The position numbers and the translations under genes were made by a program. A DNA stretch of 64,000 bases. It comes from Desulfosporosinus sp. FKB. GTDB taxonomy: Bacteria; Bacillota; Desulfitobacteriia; Desulfitobacteriales; Desulfitobacteriaceae. Of this stretch, positions 52,594 to 59,771 are shown one piece after another (position 1 is the first letter of the stretch; every line of letters starts with the position of its first letter). Under the pieces are notes generated by a model. The model saw only the letters and a program-made list of their open reading frames with translations. It was not told the origin of the DNA and did no database searches. Location: the NCBI RefSeq assembly GCF_002196705.1, contig NZ_NADJ01000040.1, positions 637,824 through 701,823 on the forward strand, given 5' to 3'.

Positions 52594-53712
52594 TTAATGC
52601 TTAACCATTTTTGGCTGACTGAAGCCGATTAAGTAATAACTAAAGGGCAAATAGCTGATGACGCGGACTCCTGCATAGCTTAATATTAAGGTTACTATAA
52701 AGACAATTGGATAAAAAACCCACTGATTGGGACCTATCTGATGGCTGTTGAGAATATTAATCGTTGTTTGATTAAAAAAGAGATGAATGAGATAGATCCC
52801 AAAGGAATAATCCCCGAGTTTCATCATGACCTTTGCCCAAAGATTCTTCCCTTGAGCCAGTCCGCCGGCCAGGTTCCATAAGAAAAGAAAGGTTACCAGT
52901 CTCAAAACCGGATAAACCAACTCCGAACCCGTTGTAAAATAGGGCGGAATTTCATCATAGGTATGACCGGTGGTTAAACCTATGACAATAAAAAAACTGG
53001 CTCCAAAGGTTAAAATCAGGGACATCGTTCCCCAAATTGGCGTCAGGCTCTTAGGGAACGCTCTTAATTGGGCGAAATGGTCAAAGGAATAAATTCCAAT
53101 CGCGAAATAGAAGAGGTAAGCAATTCCATTAACCTTAATGACATTGGCATAAGAGGTATGGGTCCCCACCATCCAAAGAACTTGAATAGCGAGCATTCCC
53201 GCGAGGAAGTATTCAGATTTGCTGTGTGCTTTGCAAAAATCATAGCCTTTAATAATTAAAGGATAAGCAATATACAGCTGAATAATAATGGCAAAAAACC
53301 ATAAATGATAGGATGCATCGGAATGCCATATGCTTTCAGCAATTCGCTTAAGATTAGCCGGCAGCGAACTGTTCTGCATTTCCTGCCAATGATTAAAAGC
53401 CGTATATAAGACCGAGAAAATCACATATTGGGGGAGTATAGAACGAGCCCTCTTAACGTAAAACTTACTTACAGCAAAATTCCGGCGGTAATTCTTTGCT
53501 AAAACGAAACCGGAAATCGCAATAAATAAAGGGACGGCAAATTGCGAAAAAACATCCGTCCAAATACCTAAAAGAGCTAAGGTTTTATAAGGCTGAACTT
53601 TTGTAAAGTAGCCTGTCGTATGGATTGCTAAAACCGCTAAAATACTGAATCCCCTAAGAACGTTAATTTCCGCGATTTTTTCCGTCTTGGCTTGAGCCCC
53701 TTGATTTTTCAT
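52594..53712 (-). CDS. Acyltransferase family 3 (OafA/WecH-like) 1
   Basis: A 372-residue polytopic membrane protein (about 10 helices) of the Acyl_transf_3 group. It starts INVLRGFSILAVLAIHTTGY, with the conserved His in the first helix and Arg/Phe pairs typical of the family, and ends in a helix-rich region without an SGNH domain. Such proteins O-acylate sugars of surface polymers across the membrane. Adjacent to a second member (53821-54885), with a dispersed palindrome between them. Confidence 0.85.
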   Translation of the reverse strand: MKNQGAQAKTEKIAEINVLRGFSILAVLAIHTTGYFTKVQPYKTLALLGIWTDVFSQFAVPLFIAISGFVLAKNYRRNFAVSKFYVKRARSILPQYVIFSVLYTAFNHWQEMQNSSLPANLKRIAESIWHSDASYHLWFFAIIIQLYIAYPLIIKGYDFCKAHSKSEYFLAGMLAIQVLWMVGTHTSYANVIKVNGIAYLFYFAIGIYSFDHFAQLRAFPKSLTPIWGTMSLILTFGASFFIVIGLTTGHTYDEIPPYFTTGSELVYPVLRLVTFLFLWNLAGGLAQGKNLWAKVMMKLGDYSFGIYLIHLFFNQTTINILNSHQIGPNQWVFYPIVFIVTLILSYAGVRVISYLPFSYYLIGFSQPKMVKH

Positions 53713-53773
53713 TAATCTCTACGTTTCCTCTTTTAGTATAATCACTCGTTTATCTGATCTCATCATTGGGGGT

Positions 53774-53812
53774 GGAGTCCCCCGATGTTCAGCTTTAGCT
53801 GAACGAGTTAAC
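53774..53812 (+). repeat. Dispersed GTTCAGC palindromic element, copy 4
   Basis: Best preserved copy. The core GTTCAGCTTTAGCTGAAC is a perfect 8-bp inverted repeat around TT, followed by GAGTTAAC. It lies 8 nt past the stop of the second acyltransferase, facing it. It could also act as a hairpin at the mRNA end. Confidence 0.7.
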
Positions 53813-53820
53813 TATTATAA

Positions 53821-54885
53821 TTATACTGATTTATTGGAAAGATTACAAAAATCGGTCTGGTTTTGGTTATCATCTTTGTGAGTCTCACCCATAGCAAAAA
53901 AGCGTCCGTAAGGGACATGCTGTATAACCTGATAAAAGAGAAGTGGGACAATTATCCCGATAACAAAAAAACGCTGAGGTGTAATGGTTAGGAAGCGGCG
54001 AGCAAAAGCAGCTGCACCGGGATGCAAATACATAATCACCATGGATGCTTCCCCAATATAGCTTAATCCCTGTTTCAAACCCTGAATGTGTTCAAGGAAC
54101 ATGCTCAATTGAACAAAAAGCACGGTAAACGCTGCCGGAAGCAGAAGATTTGTTCCAAAATAATAGTATTGACGGTGTTTCATATCCAGACCATAGTCCA
54201 GTATATGGTGAGCATATAAATAGATAAAGCCTAAAACTATGATCCAAGAAATTCCGAAAGCCATTCGCCGTATTTTCGGATCTTCCAGAAGCTTTCTTTG
54301 TCTCATGAGATGTCCGAGAGCATAAAACACGATGGCATAGAGGCCCACATCTAAATTCCAAGGCACAAAACTGTTAGGCAGATACCGGGATTCACCATAA
54401 GCCAACAAAAGGCACCCTATGATTATCACTCCTCTCACCAAGGGTGAAGAAAGCTTACGGCAGAGACCATCATAAACGACCTGAACAAAGAGCAAAACTG
54501 TAGGAAACCAAAAGGTGGCATAAATTCCTCCTAAAAGGCTGCCTCCCAGTAAAAGGGCCTCCCAATTCTGATGCCAAAATTCCAGCATCGAATAACCTCT
54601 CCAGACATTAAAGGCAAGAACGGGCAGAGTCAAAAGGACAAGATAAAACACATACGGGACTAAAAGGTGCTTTGCTTTGCGCCGGACATACTGAGTGCCT
54701 TTGGACATGGGTTTAAAGCTGTATAGATAGCCGCTGATCCAAAAAAATAAGGGCATATGAAACCAAAACATATAGAAGGAGACTTTGCTTCCGGCGTGTC
54801 CCCAGACAACCGCCAAAATTCCCAGGCCTTTTAAAATATCGGCCCATTCAAGATGTTTCGTTTCCTGGGTTAAGTCGGTTCCCAC
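53821..54885 (-). CDS. Acyltransferase family 3 (OafA/WecH-like) 2
   Basis: A 354-residue membrane protein with about 10 helices. N terminus EWADILKGLGILAVVWGHAG with the conserved His, then FWFHMPLFFWISGYLYS, close to the YiaH/WecH fucose-4-O-acetylase-type subgroup. It would O-acetylate a sugar of the polymer or its precursor. Inverted copies of the dispersed palindrome flank it (53774-53812 and 54983-55009), so the gene may have moved as a small cassette. Confidence 0.85.
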   Translation of the reverse strand: MGTDLTQETKHLEWADILKGLGILAVVWGHAGSKVSFYMFWFHMPLFFWISGYLYSFKPMSKGTQYVRRKAKHLLVPYVFYLVLLTLPVLAFNVWRGYSMLEFWHQNWEALLLGGSLLGGIYATFWFPTVLLFVQVVYDGLCRKLSSPLVRGVIIIGCLLLAYGESRYLPNSFVPWNLDVGLYAIVFYALGHLMRQRKLLEDPKIRRMAFGISWIIVLGFIYLYAHHILDYGLDMKHRQYYYFGTNLLLPAAFTVLFVQLSMFLEHIQGLKQGLSYIGEASMVIMYLHPGAAAFARRFLTITPQRFFVIGIIVPLLFYQVIQHVPYGRFFAMGETHKDDNQNQTDFCNLSNKSV

Positions 54886-54982
54886 CTTTCCCTTCGGCCT
54901 CCCTTGTACTTTTATTAATTAACAGAATTGAGGATAGTTTATCATAGACTAACCGTTTCTGCACGTTAAAGAAAGCCCGGCC

Positions 54983-55009
54983 GTGAACTCGTTCAGGTAA
55001 AGCTGAACA
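54983..55009 (-). repeat. Dispersed GTTCAGC palindromic element, copy 5
   Basis: GTGAACTCGTTCAGGTAAAG then CTGAAC: reverse orientation to copy 4 and ~100 nt upstream of the second acyltransferase start. One substitution breaks the core palindrome. Confidence 0.65.
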
Positions 55010-55055
55010 GCACATTAGCAGGCTATACCAAGGTTGGCTGTTGCTTACAATAGAA

Positions 55056-55151
55056 ATGCTCCGCTTAGCAGCCAGCAGGTTTGAATGTAAACCTAGCTGG
55101 TAGAAGCGGAGCATCTAGCGTGGGAGTGAACCCGTAGGGGCCCACTCCCAC
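55056..55151 (-). other. Two strong consecutive hairpins
   Basis: First hairpin: outer arms ATGCTCCGCTT / AAGCGGAGCAT (55056-55114) enclose a second stem (CCAGCAGGTTT / AAACCTAGCTGG). Second hairpin: GTGGGAGTG / CACTCCCAC (55120-55151). Both lie within 100 nt after the stop of the next gene. No T tract follows, so they may be a structured 3' end, an RNA element or a small non-autonomous mobile element. Confidence 0.5.
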
Positions 55152-55154
55152 TTG

Positions 55155-55901
55155 TTAATTACTGATGGAGCTCTCACCGGTAATCATCCAATGTGAATTC
55201 AGTTTCATCAGGTTCACGCGAACATGTACGTTCTGTTCATGTTCTTCCCCAACGGGAACGCTCTCAGTGATGTTGTAATCCCTGGCAGTGTAACGGTAGT
55301 CTACCCGCAAAGTTGCTGTATTGGAGTCAGCACTTTCTACATCGACCCGATCAAAGTTAACGGAGGTAACGTCCAAACCTATGCCCTGAACCAGGAATTC
55401 TTCGGCACGCCGTGCGTGTTTTTCAAATATTTCTCCGGAATAAGCCTTGGCAAGCTTTAAGCGGAAAGTGTCAATATCCACCGACTTCCAGGCATCAAAA
55501 AACGTCCCGATATCTTGTTTATAATCGGCTATTATTTGATTCTTTGAAGCCTCGGGGACGGAGGTCCCTTTTGCCTGTCCTTGTCCTTGGCTGACTCCGT
55601 TTTGAGCTGCTGTATTGGCGCTTAAACTTGAGTCGCTCTGACCTGGAGTGGAAGAGTTTCCCGATGTTTGATCCGAGGTCGGGTTATTTACGGAGGTATC
55701 CGTCTCTGTATTGTTAGTTTGCGGGACTTGACTTGAATCAGCAACTGGGACGGAAACTGTATGAACATTTTCTTGCCCCCGCAGCTTGTTAATAAAGGAG
55801 GCAGCCGAACTGGAATTTGTAACCAAAGACATTCCAATTGTCCCTGCCAAAACTCCCACACCTAACGTCAGCCCGCCTATTAGGTAATTCATTTTACGCA
55901 T
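55155..55901 (-). CDS. Exported or membrane-anchored protein of unknown function
   Basis: I chose the ATG at 55901 (248 residues, MRKMNYLIG) because GAAGGAG is ~10 nt upstream; an earlier start adds 14 residues without a ribosome site. One N-terminal membrane helix (about 4-28), then a disordered Ser/Thr/Gln/Asn-rich stretch (about 45-120), then a compact C-terminal domain (about 125-247) with the pattern of an NTF2/SnoaL-like fold (IADYKQDIGTFFDAWKSVDI, TATLRVDYRYTARDY, HWMITGESS). No enzyme residues are recognised. It lies between galU and the acyltransferases and may be part of polymer assembly or a stress-related wall protein. Confidence 0.65.
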   Translation of the reverse strand: MRKMNYLIGGLTLGVGVLAGTIGMSLVTNSSSAASFINKLRGQENVHTVSVPVADSSQVPQTNNTETDTSVNNPTSDQTSGNSSTPGQSDSSLSANTAAQNGVSQGQGQAKGTSVPEASKNQIIADYKQDIGTFFDAWKSVDIDTFRLKLAKAYSGEIFEKHARRAEEFLVQGIGLDVTSVNFDRVDVESADSNTATLRVDYRYTARDYNITESVPVGEEHEQNVHVRVNLMKLNSHWMITGESSISN

Positions 55902-55990
55902 AAAGACCAAAATCTCCTTCAACTGGATTTTTACTAGTATCATGACCAGTGAATCAGACTTTTAGACATTTATGCGTCATTATTTTGTTA
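55902..55990. other. Short promoter-bearing spacer
   Basis: Between the start of the NTF2-like gene and the hairpin at 55991. AT-rich; no ORF. Confidence 0.3.
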
Positions 55991-56036
55991 AATAAATCGC
56001 AAGGCCTGTCCACTCGGGCAGGCCTTGCGATTTATT
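55991..56036. terminator. Perfect 18-bp hairpin, probable bidirectional terminator
   Basis: AATAAATCGCAAGGCCTG / CAGGCCTTGCGATTTATT with a 10-nt loop. The AT-rich base of the stem offers a U-rich 3' end. It is ~340 nt past the stop of the 56376-57188 gene and just before the NTF2-like gene, so it likely separates two transcripts. Confidence 0.65.
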
Positions 56037-56375
56037 CAATTGCTATGGGTAGTTTATCTTGCAACAACTTAATTAGTTTTCAACCTTGTCGAACAAGGTC
56101 ACAGTCTACTGAATCAAGTTATTTATTCAGTTGTCTAAGGGTAAATGAAATTTCCTCTAAGATCATCCCTTTAGGCAGCGAAATTCTATTTTAAAATCAG
56201 GTTTTCCATGCGTCATCTCAACATGCTTTACCCTTATGTCTTTTAAAAAATAATCTATGCAAGATACCTATTGCCGTTTACACCATGGAAAAAATTCTGC
56301 GCATTCCTTACCATTTTACTTGCTGCGACTAAGCTGCATACCCCTTCTGTTAATACTGCTCAACAAAACCTCGAA
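56037..56375. other. Spacer after 56376-57188 gene, no gene seen
   Basis: About 340 AT-rich nt with one tiny hairpin (ACCTTGTCGAACAAGGT near 56083). No ORF with a ribosome site. Confidence 0.4.
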
Positions 56376-57188
56376 TTAGTTCCGTTTGGTTGCAAACGGC
56401 GTTGCCCCGTAGATTTTAGAATTTGTGTCATCGCGAAAGATATGACTATCCAAGTCGTGAACTCCCTGATGGAATTGCTCAATGCGAGCCTTATCTTTCG
56501 CATCAAAGGCGTCAATCCCCGTATTTAGCAGAAGGTCGAAGTAGTTCGTGAACACTGCTGCTTTGCTTGCATTGGGCTCATTTTTAAGTTGCTTGTCCCA
56601 AAGAGTTTTGTGGAAGATGATGTACTTTTTGATATCCTGTTCGTTCATCTGAGGACCTGCTGCCGGTCCATACAGATAGCCATCCACGTATTGATGGATG
56701 TTCCACGCGGTGCCAAACGCTAACGTTTTGGCATCGTTGCTTAAAGCGTTGTCTCCGAAGTAAGCTGCAACCGATGGCGCCAAGTCGATTTGGGTCGTAT
56801 CCGGTTCCTTATATTTATTTTTGGAACCTGTGTCACCTTGGGCAGGCGTGTTAATCGTACTGGGAGCAATTACGGTTGGCGTGGCTTTACCAGGTGTTGC
56901 CGCACCGTCAGGCAACGACGTGCCAGTCCCAGATCCAGCTCCAGTTCCGGTTCCGGTTCCGGTTCCCGTCCCTGTACCTGTGCCTGTGCCACTGGCGGCC
57001 GCGTTGTTGCCAGGTGTATTGGTGTTGTCAACTACTGGATTCTGAATAACTACTTGGTCTGATGCCGCGCTTTGTTGCCGAAATACTTTCCACACACTGG
57101 GTCCATAAACCCCGGCGGCAACAACAGCGCCTGCCAGAACCAGAGTTCCCGCGACAGTCGCTATCCGTTTCTTATCCATTGGCCTCAT
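56376..57188 (-). CDS. Exported or membrane-anchored protein with (Gly-Thr)n linker
   Basis: A 270-residue protein. N-terminal hydrophobic segment (about 8-28; TVAGTLVLAGAVVAAGVYGP), a linker with about eight Gly-Thr units coded by a hexanucleotide repeat (about 66-85), then an unrecognised helical domain (about 130-270; FGTAWNIHQYVDGYLYGPAA, FDLLLNTGIDAFDAKDKARI). GGAGGGAAG precedes the ATG at 57188. The domain could be extracytoplasmic. Located directly downstream of galU on the same strand. Function unknown. Confidence 0.6.
   Translation of the reverse strand: MRPMDKKRIATVAGTLVLAGAVVAAGVYGPSVWKVFRQQSAASDQVVIQNPVVDNTNTPGNNAAASGTGTGTGTGTGTGTGTGAGSGTGTSLPDGAATPGKATPTVIAPSTINTPAQGDTGSKNKYKEPDTTQIDLAPSVAAYFGDNALSNDAKTLAFGTAWNIHQYVDGYLYGPAAGPQMNEQDIKKYIIFHKTLWDKQLKNEPNASKAAVFTNYFDLLLNTGIDAFDAKDKARIEQFHQGVHDLDSHIFRDDTNSKIYGATPFATKRN
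56935..56991 (-). repeat. Hexanucleotide microsatellite GG(T/A/C)AC(C/A/T)
   Basis: About nine degenerate 6-nt units coding Gly-Thr inside the 56376-57188 gene. Unit gain or loss would alter linker length in frame. Confidence 0.8.
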
Positions 57189-57383
57189 TGGTCTCTTCCC
57201 TCCTTATTTCTTTTTTCTTGGTACGTGAGTATTTTACCAATTATTGGGAGAGAAGCTTGTCACTTTTGCTGTATGACATGACCTATTTTCCGTCTCTAGA
57301 AGTATTGATTTGCTAACAGATGCTTTAGAGTAATACTTTTTCGCGAAAATGATTCAGCATTTATCATAATAATTTGTTGATTC

Positions 57384-58271
57384 CTATTCATTGATACCAA
57401 TATTTCGTACGAGATTTTGTAAATAACTTATTAATTCTTCGGCAAGATCTTCCCGACGCAAGGCATATTCAATAGTTGCCTCCACAAACCCCAACTTATC
57501 ACCCACATCATGCCGGCGTCCGTCAAATTCATAAGCCATAACTTCCTGAAAGCGCCCCAGTTCCTTAATTCCATCGGTAAGCTGTATCTCCCCGCCTTTG
57601 CCCGGCGGCAGGGCTTCTAAAAGATCAAATATCTCCGGATTTAAAATATAGCGTCCCATGATTGCCAAATGAGTCAGCGGGGCATCTTCCGGCTGCGGTT
57701 TTTCTACCAGATTTTTAGCCCGGTATAAGCGCTCAGCAAACTTTTCACCATCGACAATCCCGTATTTAGAAATATCCTCTATAGGTACTTCCTGAACCCC
57801 GACCATGCTGGCCCCATAGCGTTCATATTGGTTCATCATTTGCCGCAAGGCAGGTACTTCAGAAAAGATAACATCGTCACCCAACAGGACAGCAAAGGGT
57901 TCCTGGCCGATAAATTTACGCGCACTGTAGATTGCATGGCCTAAGCCCAAGGCTTCTTTCTGGCGAACGTAATAGATATCCGCCAACCTCGCTATGTCCT
58001 GCACTAAATCCAGCAGTTCTTCCTTAGAATTTTTTTCCAGATAGGTCTCGAGCTCCATGGAGCGGTCAAAATGGTCCTCAATAGCCCGTTTATTGCGGCC
58101 GGTTACGATAATAATATCTTCTATCCCGGAATTAATGGCTTCTTCTACAATATATTGAATCGTTGGTTTATCGACGATAGGCAACATCTCTTTCGGTTGG
58201 GCCTTCGTTGCCGGTAAAAATCGAGTACCCAGTCCCGCGGCAGGTATTATGGCTTTACGAATTTTACGCAT
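57384..58271 (-). CDS. galU: UTP-glucose-1-phosphate uridylyltransferase
   Basis: I chose the ATG at 58271 (295 residues, [13 protein letters not shown]) because AAAGGAG is 7 nt upstream; a frame starting at 58310 adds 13 non-conserved residues. The nucleotidyltransferase start [20 protein letters not shown], the acceptor motif [10 protein letters not shown] and GDDVIF are canonical for GalU. It makes UDP-glucose for surface polymers in the cytoplasm. It is the most upstream gene of the locus in the direction of transcription and probably begins it. Confidence 0.95.
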   Translation of the reverse strand: MRKIRKAIIPAAGLGTRFLPATKAQPKEMLPIVDKPTIQYIVEEAINSGIEDIIIVTGRNKRAIEDHFDRSMELETYLEKNSKEELLDLVQDIARLADIYYVRQKEALGLGHAIYSARKFIGQEPFAVLLGDDVIFSEVPALRQMMNQYERYGASMVGVQEVPIEDISKYGIVDGEKFAERLYRAKNLVEKPQPEDAPLTHLAIMGRYILNPEIFDLLEALPPGKGGEIQLTDGIKELGRFQEVMAYEFDGRRHDVGDKLGFVEATIEYALRREDLAEELISYLQNLVRNIGINE

Positions 58272-58443
58272 AGTTGACTCTCCTTTTTCATAACACTTAT
58301 TTCCATCCATTATGTATATAATAAAACTCTCTTACACATTCGCCAATAAACCAAAAAGTTCCTTCCATATACCTAATAATTTAGTATAATCAGGAAAACA
58401 AGGGATCGCAAGCCATGTCTTCCAATAGATACTTATCAATCCT

Positions 58444-58884
58444 ATGTATGGGCCGATTCTGATCAACCATACTAACCCCATGAAAACATTAAAACATTTT
58501 CTGATCTACGGCATAATCGGCCTCGTTCTTGAGGTGATCTATACAGGGATCGCCTCTCTTCTTAAAGGCGATTACAGTATGCAGGGATTTACCTTTTTGG
58601 TAATGCTCCCAATCTATGGGCTTGCTGTTTTTCTCGAACCCCTGCATACCAAAATTCGTACTATCCCTTGGTGGATACGCGGTGCCTTTTATTTAACGCT
58701 TATTTGGCTCATTGAGTACAGCAGCGGTTTAATTCTCGCAATCGTTCTTGGGCACTGCCCCTGGCACTATACCGATCCTTTAAACATTAACGGACTTATC
58801 ACCTTAAAAATGGCCCCTGAATGGTTCCTGGCCGGATTGGGCTTTGAGTATCTTCATGATTATTTAGACAAAATTACTATTTAG
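58444..58884 (+). CDS. Small membrane protein, putative ABC-transporter type IV family
   Basis: A 146-residue protein with four membrane helices (about 15-35, 47-62, 78-100 and 122-140). FLIYGIIGLVLEVIYTGI and GFTFLVMLPIYGLAVFLEPL match the PF06541 family (sometimes called CmpB-like), small membrane proteins of unknown transport role. Start uncertain: neither the first ATG (58444) nor Met13 has a good ribosome site. Opposite strand to galU and clpP, with its own terminator. Confidence 0.7.
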   Translation: MYGPILINHTNPMKTLKHFLIYGIIGLVLEVIYTGIASLLKGDYSMQGFTFLVMLPIYGLAVFLEPLHTKIRTIPWWIRGAFYLTLIWLIEYSSGLILAIVLGHCPWHYTDPLNINGLITLKMAPEWFLAGLGFEYLHDYLDKITI

Positions 58885-58915
58885 TTAATGTTCGGAATTT
58901 GCGGCCTAATAGCAG

Positions 58916-58961
58916 AAAAGGCTGGAACAAATCGGGACATCGATTTTGTTACAGCCTTTAA
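58916..58961 (+). terminator. Intrinsic terminator of small membrane protein gene
   Basis: Arms AAAGGCTGGAACAAATCG and CGATTTTGTTACAGCCTTT pair with single-base bulges, then AATTTTG. It lies 32 nt past the stop. Confidence 0.65.
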
Positions 58962-59049
58962 TTTTGTTATAGCCTTAATTATAGTCTTTAACTTAGCTAT
59001 AAGCCTTAACTTATATAGCTTTAATTTAGCTATAGCCTATAACTTTTAG
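58944..59049. repeat. AT-rich degenerate tandem repeat array
   Basis: About six units of 13-18 nt with consensus TTAGCTATAGCCTTTAA, for example TTTTGTTATAGCCTTAA and CTTAGCTATAAGCCTTAA. It lies between the convergent small-membrane-protein and clpP genes, ending ~15 nt before the clpP stop. The first unit overlaps the terminator stem. Confidence 0.7.
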
Positions 59050-59064
59050 GACTAAACGTTAATA

Positions 59065-59688
59065 TTAGCTATTTTCTTGTGTGTCTTTCTTCAAGTCAGC
59101 CTTATCGACTACTTGGTCCACTATACCATACTCTTTTGCTTCTTCAGCAGTCATATAATAATCCCGATCTGTGTCTTTTTCAACTTTTTCCAGTGGTTGG
59201 CCAGTTCTTTCGGCCAAAATTTTGTTCATTTTCGTCTTAGTACGCAGCAATTGTTTGGCATGGATTTCGATTTCCGTAGCTTGCCCGGATAGACCATGTC
59301 CGCCGATCAAGGGCTGATGAATTAACACTTCTGCATTAGGAAGAACAGCGCGTTTACCTTTAGTTCCGGCAGCCAGCAGGAAAGCTCCCATACTGGCAGC
59401 CATCCCGATGCAGATAGTGCGCACGTCAGGGCGAATGTATTGCATGGTGTCGTAAATAGCCATTCCGGCTGTAATTGAACCACCTGGACTGTTGATGTAT
59501 AGATTGATATCCTTTTCAGGATCTTCTGCTTCAAGGAAAAGCAATTGCGCTACAACAAGATTAGCTACGTCGTCATCGATTGGGCCTCCGAGAAAAATGA
59601 TTCTGTCTTTAAGGAGTCGAGAGTAGATATCATAGGAGCGCTCTCCGCGATTGGTTTGCTCCACAACCATTGGAACGAGATAACCCAT
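59065..59688 (-). CDS. clpP: ATP-dependent Clp protease proteolytic subunit
   Basis: A 207-residue ClpP of usual length. Catalytic Ser in [12 protein letters not shown] (about 98), His in [11 protein letters not shown] (about 123) and Asp in KDTDRDYYM (about 172) are all present. It forms the barrel protease that, with ClpX or ClpC, degrades unfolded and regulatory proteins. GGGG precedes the ATG. It stands without tig or clpX, so it may be a second clpP or simply a rearranged one. The histidine kinase gene is 83 nt upstream on the same strand. Confidence 0.95.
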   Translation of the reverse strand: MGYLVPMVVEQTNRGERSYDIYSRLLKDRIIFLGGPIDDDVANLVVAQLLFLEAEDPEKDINLYINSPGGSITAGMAIYDTMQYIRPDVRTICIGMAASMGAFLLAAGTKGKRAVLPNAEVLIHQPLIGGHGLSGQATEIEIHAKQLLRTKTKMNKILAERTGQPLEKVEKDTDRDYYMTAEEAKEYGIVDQVVDKADLKKDTQENS

Positions 59689-59771
59689 TTATAATTCCCC
59701 CTATTCACTGTATTAATAGTAGCATTTAACCTAATATATTCTGGCCGATTACGTTTATTTTATAACAAAGG

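Noticed and set aside
58944..59049. CRISPR array
   Set aside because: Units are 13-18 nt, imperfect and without spacers, and there are no cas genes.
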